A DNA stretch of 38,034 nt from a virus, in the IMG/VR virus record IMGVR_UViG_3300044630_003812, positions 1-38,034 of that record, one strand, 5' to 3'. The notes beneath the pieces are model-generated. The model was not told the origin of the DNA, ran no database searches, and saw only the letters and a program-made list of their open reading frames with translations. How positions within the stretch are numbered: the first letter of the stretch is position 1; the number at the start of each line of letters is the position of its first letter. A program made the translations under genes and the position numbers. Positions 7,297-14,984 of the stretch are shown here, in pieces.

Positions 7297-7309
7297 TTGA
7301 TTATGACAA
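7279..7309 (-). promoter_or_regulatory. Host-type promoter for the Nudix operon (TTG-N20-TATATTTG)
   Basis: TTG at 7309-7307, 20 bases, G-TATATTTG at 7286-7279 on the minus strand. It is 24 bases from the ATG at 7254. The divergent plus-strand -7 box lies inside its spacer. Confidence 0.82.
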
Positions 7310-7650
7310 CATTATTATTTATTTTAATTTGCTATGGAGCGTGTAACAATATGATTTACGGCTCTATTTTTGAAGGTTGGAGAAACTTTCTATCTAAATT
7401 TGGAAAGGGCGGTTATAGCCTTTACAAACTATTTAACTGTTTCATGTGTTTAGGTACATGGATGGGTTTTGCAATCACAGTAATCATGCGTTTTTTTGAT
7501 TACACTAAATTTACCCCTATGGGTTCATTAGGTGTTGAAAACATATATCTGATTATTTTTTTTAATGGTTTGATTGCCAGTGCTGGGGTTTGGTTAATCC
7601 ACACATTACAAGAAGCTTTAGAACGAGCTTTTACCAGTAACCAAGAATAA
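7303..7650 (+). CDS. Small integral membrane protein (DUF1360-like)
   Basis: Starting at 7303 (MTTLLFILICYGAC) the protein has 115 residues. The frame also has an ATG at 7276, but a perfect -7 box (7289-7296) lies between the two, so the inner start is chosen. It has three hydrophobic segments (about 2-20, 48-66, 80-100) and a FNCFMCLGTWMGF motif, the CxxC-G-W pattern of small phage/bacterial DUF1360-like membrane proteins. It is probably an inner-membrane protein; function unknown. It ends at a strong bidirectional terminator shared with the convergent 7678-8421 gene. Confidence 0.75.
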   Translation: MTTLLFILICYGACNNMIYGSIFEGWRNFLSKFGKGGYSLYKLFNCFMCLGTWMGFAITVIMRFFDYTKFTPMGSLGVENIYLIIFFNGLIASAGVWLIHTLQEALERAFTSNQE

Positions 7651-7676
7651 AAAAAGCCCCTATTAGGGGCTTTTTT
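7648..7676. terminator. Bidirectional terminator between convergent genes
   Basis: A-run, GCCCCT, loop ATT, AGGGGC, T-run: a perfect hairpin usable on both strands. It ends the plus-strand membrane gene and the minus-strand operon that starts at 9055. Confidence 0.92.
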
Positions 7677-7677
7677 A

Positions 7678-8421
7678 TTAGAGGTCTTTTTTGTCAATGC
7701 ATTTGTCACAGGCATCTTGTGTTCCGCAATCACAATCGGAATCATAATCACTATCAGCAATAGCCATTTCAATTTTTCTTTTGGGTGGAAGTTCTACCTT
7801 TTTGACCATATTGTTTACTGGTTTGGTTTTTTTATTGGCGAGAATTTGTCTGTTTTTTTCAGCTCTAGTTTCTTCTTCCAACATTTCTTTTTCTTCTTCA
7901 GTTAATTCAATTTGATTTCCATTTTCATCAAGATATCCAGCACCTTTGATTGGTTGTTCTATAGTATCTTCTTCCGAAGTGGTTTCAACATCTATAGGTG
8001 TGTTTACTGGTGTTAACCCCAATTCATCATCAATATCAAAATCATTTAGATTAGGTATCAAATCTTCATCACCAAAAACAAATTTAAGTCTTGAAAGACT
8101 TGTCAATGAATTTCTTTTAAAAATTTCTTTAAGTTCATTAACTTTTTCACGTAAGAGTTCATGTTTTTTTTCTCTTTCTTGGTTAAGTTTGATAACTCGC
8201 TCAACATATCCTAATAATTCATCAAGACCAACACCCTTGGCATCACTTAAAATCATATGATAGTTCATACTTTCATCACCTTTAATCCTTTTGATGTTGG
8301 GTTCGTCTGGTACTGACCAACCTTCTTTAAAAACAACATCTACAAGAGGTGTTCCTTCCATATAACGGATACCAATAACGTATGGTTGAAGAGAATCTAG
8401 TGTTTTTTGTATTTTTGACAT
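7678..8421 (-). CDS. Hypothetical acidic coiled-coil protein with Cys tail
   Basis: The protein has 247 residues. The N-terminal 75 look folded (QPYVIGIRYMEGTPLVDVVF), followed by a charged coiled coil (about 75-105), an acidic linker, and a C-terminal cluster CDCGTQDACDKC that could bind metal. The residue order suggests a scaffold or structural accessory, but I do not recognise the family. It is last in the four-gene operon with the Hc1-like protein and ends at the bidirectional terminator. Confidence 0.75.
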   Translation of the reverse strand: MSKIQKTLDSLQPYVIGIRYMEGTPLVDVVFKEGWSVPDEPNIKRIKGDESMNYHMILSDAKGVGLDELLGYVERVIKLNQEREKKHELLREKVNELKEIFKRNSLTSLSRLKFVFGDEDLIPNLNDFDIDDELGLTPVNTPIDVETTSEEDTIEQPIKGAGYLDENGNQIELTEEEKEMLEEETRAEKNRQILANKKTKPVNNMVKKVELPPKRKIEMAIADSDYDSDCDCGTQDACDKCIDKKDL

Positions 8422-8427
8422 ATGTTT

Positions 8428-8640
8428 TTAAATTTTTATACCCGTAAAGATTACCGATAAAATATATGCTATTGACACACCTAAATAAAATAGAGATGTA
8501 CTTGAAAGCCTGTACTTAATCGGTTGTTCTTCGGTTGATGTTAGAAATGCTTGGGCGAAATAGTATGTGTGTCTTACAGTCGTTAAACACGACAAAAAGA
8601 ACACGAGAATAAGTACTTTGTTTACCATTTCAATTAACAT
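8428..8640 (-). CDS. Small two-pass membrane protein
   Basis: A 70-residue protein with two hydrophobic segments (about residues 7-20 and 50-68) joined by a polar stretch, the size and layout of a small inner-membrane protein. Holins can look like this, but it sits in the Hc1 operon rather than beside the endolysin, so no lysis role is claimed. It starts two bases after the stop of the Hc1-like gene and ends six bases before the next start. Confidence 0.7.
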   Translation of the reverse strand: MLIEMVNKVLILVFFLSCLTTVRHTYYFAQAFLTSTEEQPIKYRLSSTSLFYLGVSIAYILSVIFTGIKI

Positions 8641-8642
8641 AA

Positions 8643-8828
8643 TTAGTCTTTTTTAGTTTCTTTGTTTTTTTCTGAAACGTCTAATCTTAAACTTTGTGCG
8701 ATTGCCTTGACATCTTGAAGACCTTTTCTAAGTCTTACACCAGCAGCTTTGTTATCTTTTTCATAGAATTTAGTCGCATCTTCTTCAAGACTGGCAACCA
8801 AGTTTTTTAATTCATTAAAATTTTCCAT
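8643..8828 (-). CDS. Histone H1-like (Hc1 family) DNA-binding protein
   Basis: The 61-residue protein closely follows the small Hc1-like proteins of Bacteroidetes. It has an N-terminal helix (FNELKNLVASLEEDATKFYE), KDNKAAGVRLRKGLQDVK, then a second helix and a lysine-rich tail (KNKETKKD). Family members are abundant, basic and bind DNA without strong specificity; Chlamydia Hc1 compacts the chromosome. On a phage it may help pack or organise viral DNA or disturb the host nucleoid. It is a good marker of a Bacteroidetes host. It sits inside an operon with three unknown genes. Confidence 0.82.
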   Translation of the reverse strand: MENFNELKNLVASLEEDATKFYEKDNKAAGVRLRKGLQDVKAIAQSLRLDVSEKNKETKKD

Positions 8829-8839
8829 TTTTAAGTGTT

Positions 8840-9055
8840 TTAATTATCATTATTGTTATTTATTGTTAGCATACCACTAAATTTAGCAATGCTAATTTCA
8901 GTCAAAGAAATTTGATTTAAAAGAGATTTTATTTTATCCACTTTAACCTCAATCTCATTGTCTGAATTAATTACCCTTTCTAACTCTTCTTCATTTTTCA
9001 TTTTTTCTGAAGTCAAATCGGATAAGATTATTTTAAATAGTCTATCTGAATTCAT
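8840..9055 (-). CDS. Small helical hypothetical protein
   Basis: A 71-residue, largely helical, charged protein ending in an Asn/Asp run (NNNNDN). No recognised motif. It is first in the operon 9055-7678. A plausible promoter (9060-9089) ends four bases before its ATG, suggesting a leaderless message. Confidence 0.65.
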   Translation of the reverse strand: MNSDRLFKIILSDLTSEKMKNEEELERVINSDNEIEVKVDKIKSLLNQISLTEISIAKFSGMLTINNNNDN

Positions 9056-9059
9056 TTAC

Positions 9060-9089
9060 TAAAACTAATACATTTTATTTTAAAATCAA
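9060..9089 (-). promoter_or_regulatory. Weak host-type promoter (TTG-N19-TAGTTTTA)
   Basis: TTG, 19 bases, TAGTTTTA (last base A instead of G), then GTAA and the ATG at 9055. Spacing is right but the box is imperfect. Confidence 0.45.
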
Positions 9090-9105
9090 TAGTAAAACCC
9101 TTTTT

Positions 9106-9570
9106 TTATACAATTTTCAATGATTTATCAAAAATCTTATATATTTCAATGAAAGTATCCATATCTGAATTAGTTTTTAATTTATCATAATCAAAAATTT
9201 CACACCATAATTTTAGACTAATTTTATCAGTATAATCTATTAGTTTTTTTTCAGATGAATAAAAAACTTCAAGCATATATTCCAAAAAATACATATATAA
9301 TTTATTGCCCTCAAAACAAACCCCCTCTTCAAAAAAATTATCTCTATTTTTATCCCAACACCATTTAAAATGGTTGATTTGTTCTTCAATACTAGTTACT
9401 TCATCACCCATATACGTATCAAATGCCAATCTTAATAAAGATTGCACAAAATCGCTATAAAGTTCGCATTTTTCGAACTTTATATTATTAGCATCATGGA
9501 TAACCATAATGCTTTCTTTACTCATGGGGTTATTGATGTAGGCCAAAAAATTACGATGTTTGTTGTTCAT
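9106..9570 (-). CDS. Hypothetical protein, last gene of lysis/two-component operon
   Basis: Starting at 9570 (MNNKHRNFLAYINNP) the protein has 154 residues; an alternative in-frame ATG at 9606 adds a tyrosine-rich extension that looks non-coding. It is rich in aromatic and acidic residues, mainly helical, with no signal peptide or membrane segment and no recognised motif. It follows the endolysin gene in the same direction, so it is probably co-transcribed with it. Confidence 0.65.
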   Translation of the reverse strand: MNNKHRNFLAYINNPMSKESIMVIHDANNIKFEKCELYSDFVQSLLRLAFDTYMGDEVTSIEEQINHFKWCWDKNRDNFFEEGVCFEGNKLYMYFLEYMLEVFYSSEKKLIDYTDKISLKLWCEIFDYDKLKTNSDMDTFIEIYKIFDKSLKIV

Positions 9571-9616
9571 ATATTTGTAACGATAAATATAAAAAACAAA
9601 AGACAAAAATAAACAC

Positions 9617-10231
9617 TTAGTGTTTCAACCAGCCGTAATATCTATTTGTTAGTGAAGTTCTTTCTTCTAAACCGTTCTTACCACCATTGATTGCTTTTGT
9701 CATCGCCAAAATTGTGTCAGCATTAACACCCTTATCAGCGATTTTCCAAAGATTGTTTTTCTCAAAGAAAAACATAGCAGAATCAAATGCGTATTCACCA
9801 GAAACCAAATCTGGGTTGGTAAGGATTTCTGGTTTTTTAAGATATTCAGAGAAAGCTTTATAGTTATCCTTACCCGTCAATTGCAATGCACCTCTTCCAC
9901 GAAATTTGAACCCTTCTTGTGAAGTTTCATCACCGTTGCCCATTCTGCTTCCGTATACTCTAGATGCAATTTTAACTGGTTGTCTAGCATATGATTCTGA
10001 TAAGTTACCAGGAAAATATTTACCAAAGATTGAAACCAAACCACTAGCACTGTAATTAAGGTTTTCGGTAAAGATGGTAAATCCACCTGTTTCATGTGAT
10101 GTTTGTCCAAAAAAGTGTGCTGCTCTTTCTGGTGTCATTTTGTAATAAGCAGCAGCTGCTTTTAATGTTGCTGGGCCGAATGCTCCGTCTGGAGTCGCAC
10201 CAATTTTTGCTTGAAGTTCTTTTAAAGCCAT
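9617..10231 (-). CDS. GH19 endolysin (chitinase-like lysozyme)
   Basis: A 204-residue glycoside hydrolase family 19 endolysin. Residues 1-30 (LKELQAKIGATPDGAFGPAT) are a short peptidoglycan-binding repeat. The catalytic domain starts near residue 35; HFFGQTSHETGGF holds the acid E47 and FTEN holds E56, followed by ESYARQP, IASRVYGSRMGNGDE and FKFRGRGALQLTG. The enzyme cuts peptidoglycan glycan strands at lysis. There is no signal peptide, so release would need a holin. It lies directly downstream of a two-pass membrane protein, a receiver protein and a histidine kinase, which ties lysis to that signalling cassette. Confidence 0.93.
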   Translation of the reverse strand: MALKELQAKIGATPDGAFGPATLKAAAAYYKMTPERAAHFFGQTSHETGGFTIFTENLNYSASGLVSIFGKYFPGNLSESYARQPVKIASRVYGSRMGNGDETSQEGFKFRGRGALQLTGKDNYKAFSEYLKKPEILTNPDLVSGEYAFDSAMFFFEKNNLWKIADKGVNADTILAMTKAINGGKNGLEERTSLTNRYYGWLKH

Positions 10232-10245
10232 GGTTTTGTTTTTTT

Positions 10246-10929
10246 TTATTTTTGTTCTTTATTTTCGGATGCATATTTAACACCCATTATTGTACCTACT
10301 ATACTAAAAGCGTTGGTTAACAAAATACCAAACATATTGCTCCATGTTGAGCCAATTATTTGTGTTTCTTTTCCACTAAAGATTGCTATTACGTATAAAA
10401 AAGTAGTTGTTATACCGACTCCAATGATAACAAACAAAGCACTTTTAACAATCGTGTTGATGAGTTCATATTGAGTTTTCTTCTGTAAAATATCCAAGTC
10501 GTTTTCAACATTTTTCTTAGCATTTTCAGCATCCAATCTAGCCAACTCGGATTTTTTCATCTCTTCAACAAGTTCTAGACTCATTCTTTGATTATCTTCC
10601 TTCCAAGCTATAAGTTCTCTGTTCTGTAGTTCTATTTGTTCTTTTGAATCTTCAACACTTTTGATAGTGTTTTGTAATTCACCCATCATGCGTTTATTAT
10701 CATCATTCAGTGTCAACAAATCTTTGTTTTGTATTTGAATCTGTTTGGTGATTTCTAAACGTTTTTTTCTCCCTTCTTTGTCTTTACCGATACACTCATC
10801 AACATATTTTTTAAATTCTTCATCATTAGAAACATCTAAAAAACGAGTGATGTTACCTTCCAAACCAATGTTTTTTTGTTGGTAAAGGTCTATCAAAAAC
10901 TTTTTTGTCTTATCGTCTAAGATAATCAT
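10246..10929 (-). CDS. Coiled-coil, two-pass membrane protein (possible holin or signalling partner)
   Basis: The 227-residue protein has a small N-terminal helical domain, a long coiled coil (about 50-150) with repeated QNK/QNREL-type heptads, and two transmembrane segments near the C-terminus (about 158-182 and 196-216). The order suggests a cytoplasmic coiled coil hung from the inner membrane. Its start overlaps the stop of the receiver gene by one base (TAATG), so the two are coupled, and the endolysin gene follows after 14 bases. It could be a holin or a membrane effector read out by the receiver protein; neither is shown by sequence. Confidence 0.75.
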   Translation of the reverse strand: MIILDDKTKKFLIDLYQQKNIGLEGNITRFLDVSNDEEFKKYVDECIGKDKEGRKKRLEITKQIQIQNKDLLTLNDDNKRMMGELQNTIKSVEDSKEQIELQNRELIAWKEDNQRMSLELVEEMKKSELARLDAENAKKNVENDLDILQKKTQYELINTIVKSALFVIIGVGITTTFLYVIAIFSGKETQIIGSTWSNMFGILLTNAFSIVGTIMGVKYASENKEQK

Positions 10930-11363
10930 TACTTATAAATTTTAAACGGTAATGTTCTATTTTTATAACCTTCATAGTCTTTTCTGAATTCTTCTAATCT
11001 AGGTTCAATTTCATCAGATTTGATAATCCAAAATTGTGCACCAGATTGTAAAGCTTTTGTTTGTTCTGTTGGTTCATCAGATGAAGAGATTATACCAACA
11101 ACAACATTGTTTCCGTATTCAAAATTTATTTTACGAATAAGTTCAATACCATCAAAGGAAGAACCTATTATATTTAAGTCCACAAACACACATTCTGGTT
11201 TGTCGGTACTTTTTTCAGTAAACCATTTTTTAAATAGTTTTTCAGCCTCATCAGCACTGTTAAGGGAAGTTAATGAAAGACTTATGTCCAATAATGAACA
11301 AGCGTCTTCAAAAACCAAGTGGAACAAATCTTCATCGTCCACCAATAAAATTGAGTCAATCAT
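10929..11363 (-). CDS. Single-domain response regulator
   Basis: A 144-residue CheY-like receiver with no output domain. The acidic pocket is D9-D10-E11, the phospho-acceptor D62 (VFVDLNI), the switch Ser about 93-95 (IISSSD) and the conserved Lys K115 (FWIIKSD). All key residues are present, so it should accept phosphate, most simply from the histidine kinase encoded ten bases upstream. With no DNA-binding domain it would act by protein contact; the coupled membrane protein downstream is an obvious candidate. Chromosomal capture from a Bacteroidetes is likely. Confidence 0.93.
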   Translation of the reverse strand: MIDSILLVDDEDLFHLVFEDACSLLDISLSLTSLNSADEAEKLFKKWFTEKSTDKPECVFVDLNIIGSSFDGIELIRKINFEYGNNVVVGIISSSDEPTEQTKALQSGAQFWIIKSDEIEPRLEEFRKDYEGYKNRTLPFKIYK

Positions 11364-11373
11364 TTTTTAATTT

Positions 11374-12855
11374 TTATTTTATTTTTATTTTCATTTTAGT
11401 ACCAATGTCATTTTTTTCACATGATATATTGAACCCATGTTCTTTTAAAATTGCAACGCATATGTTCAACCCTAAACCAGTACCAGATTCTTTTTGACCT
11501 TCTTTTCTAGTATAAGGTTGTGATAAATAATCGAAGTCTTTTTGTGTTATACCTCTACCATTATCTTGTATAATCATATTATCATCTTCAAAATATAATT
11601 TAACAAATTTGGTATCCGAATCATTATATTTTAAACCATTACGTATTAAATTATCCACCGCTGTGCAGAATAGCGATTCGTTGACTGAAACACTAGGTAA
11701 TTCATCTATTACTACTTGACTTAAGTAAGAAGTTGATTCTAAATAAGATTTTAAAATTTTAGCTAAATCACAATCTGTTTTTGTTAAAATTGCGTTGGGT
11801 TTTACTAGATTTGTAAATTCATAAACACCCTTGTAAACTTTTTGAGTATGTTTTAAACCCTCTTTAATCATTTTTAAAGGTGCTTCAATTTTAAGTGCTT
11901 CAATATCTTCTTTTTTAAGTCTTCTTTCCAAAGAACTTACACCTCTTGGCATGTAGGTGTTGATACCAGAATGCATATCGTGACGAAGAATTTTAGCAGC
12001 ATGTTCTAGATATGTATTTTTCTTTTCAATTTCTTTTTGCTGGTTGAAACTTTCAGTGATATCAGTGGCAATTTTCATTACCCTATAAGGCTTACCATTA
12101 AAATCAATAATAGGGTTATAGGTCGCTTGAAGATATATAACAGAACCATCTTTCTTTTTTCTTGTTATTTCCCCACTAAAAAAAACACCATTTATTAAAT
12201 TTTTCCAAAAATCTGCATATTCGGTAGATTTGGTGACATCATCTTTCATAAATATACTATGATGTTTACCCACTAATTCATCTTGTGAGTTGTAACCCAT
12301 AGTTTTTAAGAATAAATCATTTGCAAAATAAATGTTGCCATCTAAATCAAATTCAATAACCGCATTAGAACGATTAATAGCATTCATTCTATTTGAAATC
12401 TCTACTTCTTTTCGTTTTAATTCAGTTACATCTTGTCGAATTGACATAAAACCAATAAGTTTACTATTTTCATCAAATTCCCCTTTGATATAAGTGTCTA
12501 CATGATATAATGAACCATCCTTGGCTTTGTTGGTGCAGATAAAATTCCAAATTTTTTTCTCTTTTATGACTGTTTTGTACATTTCATTCCATAGTTCTTT
12601 TGGATGGATTCCAGAATTAACTATATTGTGGTCTTTACCTAAAACTTCTTTTAAAGTATAACCAGACACTTGTTCAAACTTTTCGTTAACATAAGTGATT
12701 TTACCATTTTTGTCAGCTTTAGAAACAATTACTGAATTATCAATAAACTTCTCTAAATCTCTTAAGTTTTTTAACTCTATAGAGTTTTTGCTAGAGTCTT
12801 TCAAAAACCCAAATAAAAAAATTATTTTGTTGAAAAATTTTGGTATGACATTCAT
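11374..12855 (-). CDS. PAS-PAS sensor histidine kinase
   Basis: The 493-residue kinase has PAS domain 1 (about 35-145), PAS 2 (about 155-270), a coiled linker, a histidine-containing helix pair with H292 (KILRHDMHSG) and an ATPase domain (about 390-493). The ATPase shows an N box (DNLIRNGLKYND), G1 (DNGRGI) and G2 (GTGLGLNI). No transmembrane segment is evident, so it senses an internal cue, perhaps redox, a ligand or energy state through PAS. It starts the operon kinase-receiver-membrane protein-endolysin. The upstream GATATTTATAT matches the late-type motif. All catalytic elements are intact. Confidence 0.94.
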   Translation of the reverse strand: MNVIPKFFNKIIFLFGFLKDSSKNSIELKNLRDLEKFIDNSVIVSKADKNGKITYVNEKFEQVSGYTLKEVLGKDHNIVNSGIHPKELWNEMYKTVIKEKKIWNFICTNKAKDGSLYHVDTYIKGEFDENSKLIGFMSIRQDVTELKRKEVEISNRMNAINRSNAVIEFDLDGNIYFANDLFLKTMGYNSQDELVGKHHSIFMKDDVTKSTEYADFWKNLINGVFFSGEITRKKKDGSVIYLQATYNPIIDFNGKPYRVMKIATDITESFNQQKEIEKKNTYLEHAAKILRHDMHSGINTYMPRGVSSLERRLKKEDIEALKIEAPLKMIKEGLKHTQKVYKGVYEFTNLVKPNAILTKTDCDLAKILKSYLESTSYLSQVVIDELPSVSVNESLFCTAVDNLIRNGLKYNDSDTKFVKLYFEDDNMIIQDNGRGITQKDFDYLSQPYTRKEGQKESGTGLGLNICVAILKEHGFNISCEKNDIGTKMKIKIK

Positions 12856-12891
12856 ATTAACTATTTACTTTTTTGTTTAATAACACTCAAA

Positions 12892-12902
12892 ATATAAATA
12901 TC
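12892..12902 (-). promoter_or_regulatory. Late-type motif GATATTTATAT upstream of the kinase operon
   Basis: Matches the GATATTTATAA motif in 10 of 11 bases and lies 36 bases before the ATG at 12855, similar to the distal copy before 33133 (35 bases). Confidence 0.5.
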
Positions 12903-12912
12903 AACCAAAAAC

Positions 12913-12942
12913 AAAAAAGCCCTCACAAAGTGAAGGCTTTTT
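12913..12942. terminator. Bidirectional-looking terminator after the acidic protein gene
   Basis: A-run, GCCCTCAC, loop AAA, GTGAAGGC, T-run: an eight-pair stem with one mismatch or wobble. On the minus strand it ends the 12964-14943 unit before the kinase operon begins. Confidence 0.88.
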
Positions 12943-12963
12943 ATTAATTTATTTTTATCTAGG

Positions 12964-14943
12964 TTATTTTTCCATACTTTGAGTAGTGTGAAGTGTTTCA
13001 CCTGTTTTTGGGTCGTAATGTGATTCAGCATATTCATCCAAACCAAAATCAGTTTTTTCAAATGAATCATCTTCATAATCAGCAGCAATATTGGCGGCTT
13101 CAATTTTTTTAATAATCAACGCAGCTTTTTCAGAACCCTTTCTAGACGAATCAGATGCAATTGATAAGTATTCATCTGGAACTTGAAATTTATCATTTTT
13201 AACGCTTATCCAATATTGGCCACTAGATGGGCTGAATAATAATTTAGCATCGTTCTTTGATGCTCTCTTTGATGGTTTATTTGGTGGTAATGGGATTTGA
13301 ATATCATCTTCATCATCTTCATCATCAATACCAATTGGAATACCTGTTTTTTTGATGTCAGCAACTGTTGGTTCTTTTTCGTTAGAAGAATCATCATCTT
13401 CTGGTTTATTCCAATTATCTTCTTCTTCTTCTTCTTCTTCTTCTTCACCAGATTCTTCAGAACCTTCTTCGATATCATCATAGGTATCATAATCTTCTCC
13501 TTCCCCATCTTCTTCTTCTTCTTCTTCTTCTTCTTCGTCACTTTGATTCCATGGAGAATTAGGGTCATTTTCAGTTCCTGGAGCATAGTTGCTACCGTCA
13601 CCAATTTCTTTGATAGCCATTTTCTTCATATCTTCTTCAATTTCTTTCATCAATTCTTCGTCAGTCATGTTTTCATTCATTTTAACATGTTTTTTGGCTT
13701 CTGGAGCGTGTGACATTTTGGTATCTTCCCAATGTCCTTGTTTAGGAGCTGAAGTTTCAGTTTCCATCTGTTTTTCACCACCAGATACTTCATCCCAGTT
13801 ACGTTGTTTAGCTTTATCAGTTGCTTTGGCAGAACCATTAGCCATGTGTTTTTTAGATTCTGGTGCTTGTGACACAGCTTTATCTAAATCCCCTTCTTTG
13901 GCTTTTGGTGCACTCATACCTTTATCAGTAGATGTTTTACCTTGAACATGTTTGGTTGCTTCTGGAGCTTTTTTAGACGTTTCTTCCCAGTTAGATTCTT
14001 TAGCGTTTGTTGATTCAATATCTTCTTCACTTAAAAGTTCTTTTGATTTATTCCAGATATCACCAAAAACTTTGTTTTCATTGATTCTAGCGTTACCCTT
14101 AACAAGTCCTAAAGTATCTTGAGATTTATAACCAAATAATTCTTTCATTCTTGTTATGTCTTCATTTACCATCTTCTTGTCAGAAGCAGTAAGTACAACA
14201 GCTTTGCCCTCAGAAAGATTACCTTCCCAACGGATTCTATAAGTTTCGTTACCATCAGTCATTTCAAATGTTTTATTATCTACTCTGTAGCCTTCTGGTA
14301 TTAATTTCAAAGCGTTACCTACGCCTTTGAATTCATTTTTAAATTTTAATCTTTTCATAGATTCTTTTATTTGTGGGTTGTTATTATTTGTTTTGTTATT
14401 TTCTTCGATAGCATACGGTCTATGACCAGTATCTTTTAAATCAGCTTGAATGTCACGACCTCTTAAATTAAGTGTAGGTGTTTCTTCACTTCTCTTATTA
14501 GTTGATGCTTTGATTCTTTTAACCAAGTTTTTACCGAAATCATCTGAAGATGCGCCCCAAGTTGCTTGAGCGTTTCCAATACCACCTTGATTACCCATTT
14601 TTGCACTACCTTCAATAGCTTCAAAGGCTCTTTCTACATAACGAGAATCTGGTTTGCTATCATATTGAAGCATTTCTTGACCATTCATGATTTCCATTTC
14701 ATCATGATAAGTTTTTTCAAATTTATCATCGTAGCTATATTTGTTAGGGGCCATTTTAGACGTATCTTTGTCTTGTTTAAGACTCTTATTATAAGCAATA
14801 GAATCTTTTTCAACAGCCTTGACACCATCTTTATTAACCTTTGCATTGTCTTTTTTTACTTTGTTGGTTACACTGATTCCAGGTGTAACTTCTTCAGATA
14901 AAAATCGTTTGCTTAAGTGGTCTTTTATTATTTTCTTGTCCAT
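12964..14943 (-). CDS. Acidic repeat protein, probable internal virion protein
   Basis: This 659-residue protein starts with a basic segment (MDKKIIKDHLSKRFLSEE) holding an LxE site. The middle has imperfect repeats of the form (N/H)W(E/D)(E/D)xS..APE(A/S)xKH(V/M) in about 310-425, then a very acidic part (about 465-560) with Glu runs encoded by GAA/GAG triplet repeats, and a lysine-balanced C-terminus. Around residues 455-468 it has NYAPGTENDPNSPWNQ, shared almost exactly with the next protein upstream. No enzyme domain is visible. Composition, N-terminus and late-type motif suggest a head-internal or scaffold protein; this is inference. It is a one-gene unit with terminator at 12913-12942. 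Confidence 0.8.
   Translation of the reverse strand: MDKKIIKDHLSKRFLSEEVTPGISVTNKVKKDNAKVNKDGVKAVEKDSIAYNKSLKQDKDTSKMAPNKYSYDDKFEKTYHDEMEIMNGQEMLQYDSKPDSRYVERAFEAIEGSAKMGNQGGIGNAQATWGASSDDFGKNLVKRIKASTNKRSEETPTLNLRGRDIQADLKDTGHRPYAIEENNKTNNNNPQIKESMKRLKFKNEFKGVGNALKLIPEGYRVDNKTFEMTDGNETYRIRWEGNLSEGKAVVLTASDKKMVNEDITRMKELFGYKSQDTLGLVKGNARINENKVFGDIWNKSKELLSEEDIESTNAKESNWEETSKKAPEATKHVQGKTSTDKGMSAPKAKEGDLDKAVSQAPESKKHMANGSAKATDKAKQRNWDEVSGGEKQMETETSAPKQGHWEDTKMSHAPEAKKHVKMNENMTDEELMKEIEEDMKKMAIKEIGDGSNYAPGTENDPNSPWNQSDEEEEEEEEEDGEGEDYDTYDDIEEGSEESGEEEEEEEEEDNWNKPEDDDSSNEKEPTVADIKKTGIPIGIDDEDDEDDIQIPLPPNKPSKRASKNDAKLLFSPSSGQYWISVKNDKFQVPDEYLSIASDSSRKGSEKAALIIKKIEAANIAADYEDDSFEKTDFGLDEYAESHYDPKTGETLHTTQSMEK
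13419..13540. repeat. Two TTC/GAA triplet-repeat tracts coding poly-Glu
   Basis: Two runs of about nine or ten TTC (plus strand) lie at about 13419-13446 and 13508-13537 inside the acidic protein gene, separated by mixed acidic codons. Such runs readily change copy number by slippage; in frame this only alters the Glu count. Confidence 0.85.
13543..13575 (-). repeat. 33-bp direct repeat, copy 1
   Basis: Identical over 33 bases to 17202-17234. It encodes part of the shared GTENDPNSPWNQ segment and has the same orientation and reading frame in both genes. Confidence 0.9.
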
Positions 14944-14957
14944 TTTTATTTATTTAT

Positions 14958-14968
14958 TTATAAATATC
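14958..14968 (-). promoter_or_regulatory. Late-type motif GATATTTATAA
   Basis: Exact copy of the motif, 14 bases before the ATG at 14943. The following bases continue as TAAATAAATA, so TATAAATA, the T4 late promoter core, is also present on the coding strand. Confidence 0.6.
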
Positions 14969-14984
14969 TTAGTTTTGGATAAAG

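Noticed and set aside
7276-7302. Upstream ATG (7276) for the plus-strand membrane protein
   Set aside because: A perfect -7 box lies between this ATG and the one at 7303.
8428-8640. Holin assignment for the 70-residue two-pass protein
   Set aside because: Size fits, but it lies in the Hc1 operon, apart from the endolysin, and has no holin-specific feature.
13206-13713. Long ORFs in other frames across the acidic protein gene, rich in Lys or Phe runs
   Set aside because: They are out-of-frame readings of the GAA/TTC triplet repeats (poly-Lys, poly-Phe/Ile) and have no promoter or family resemblance.
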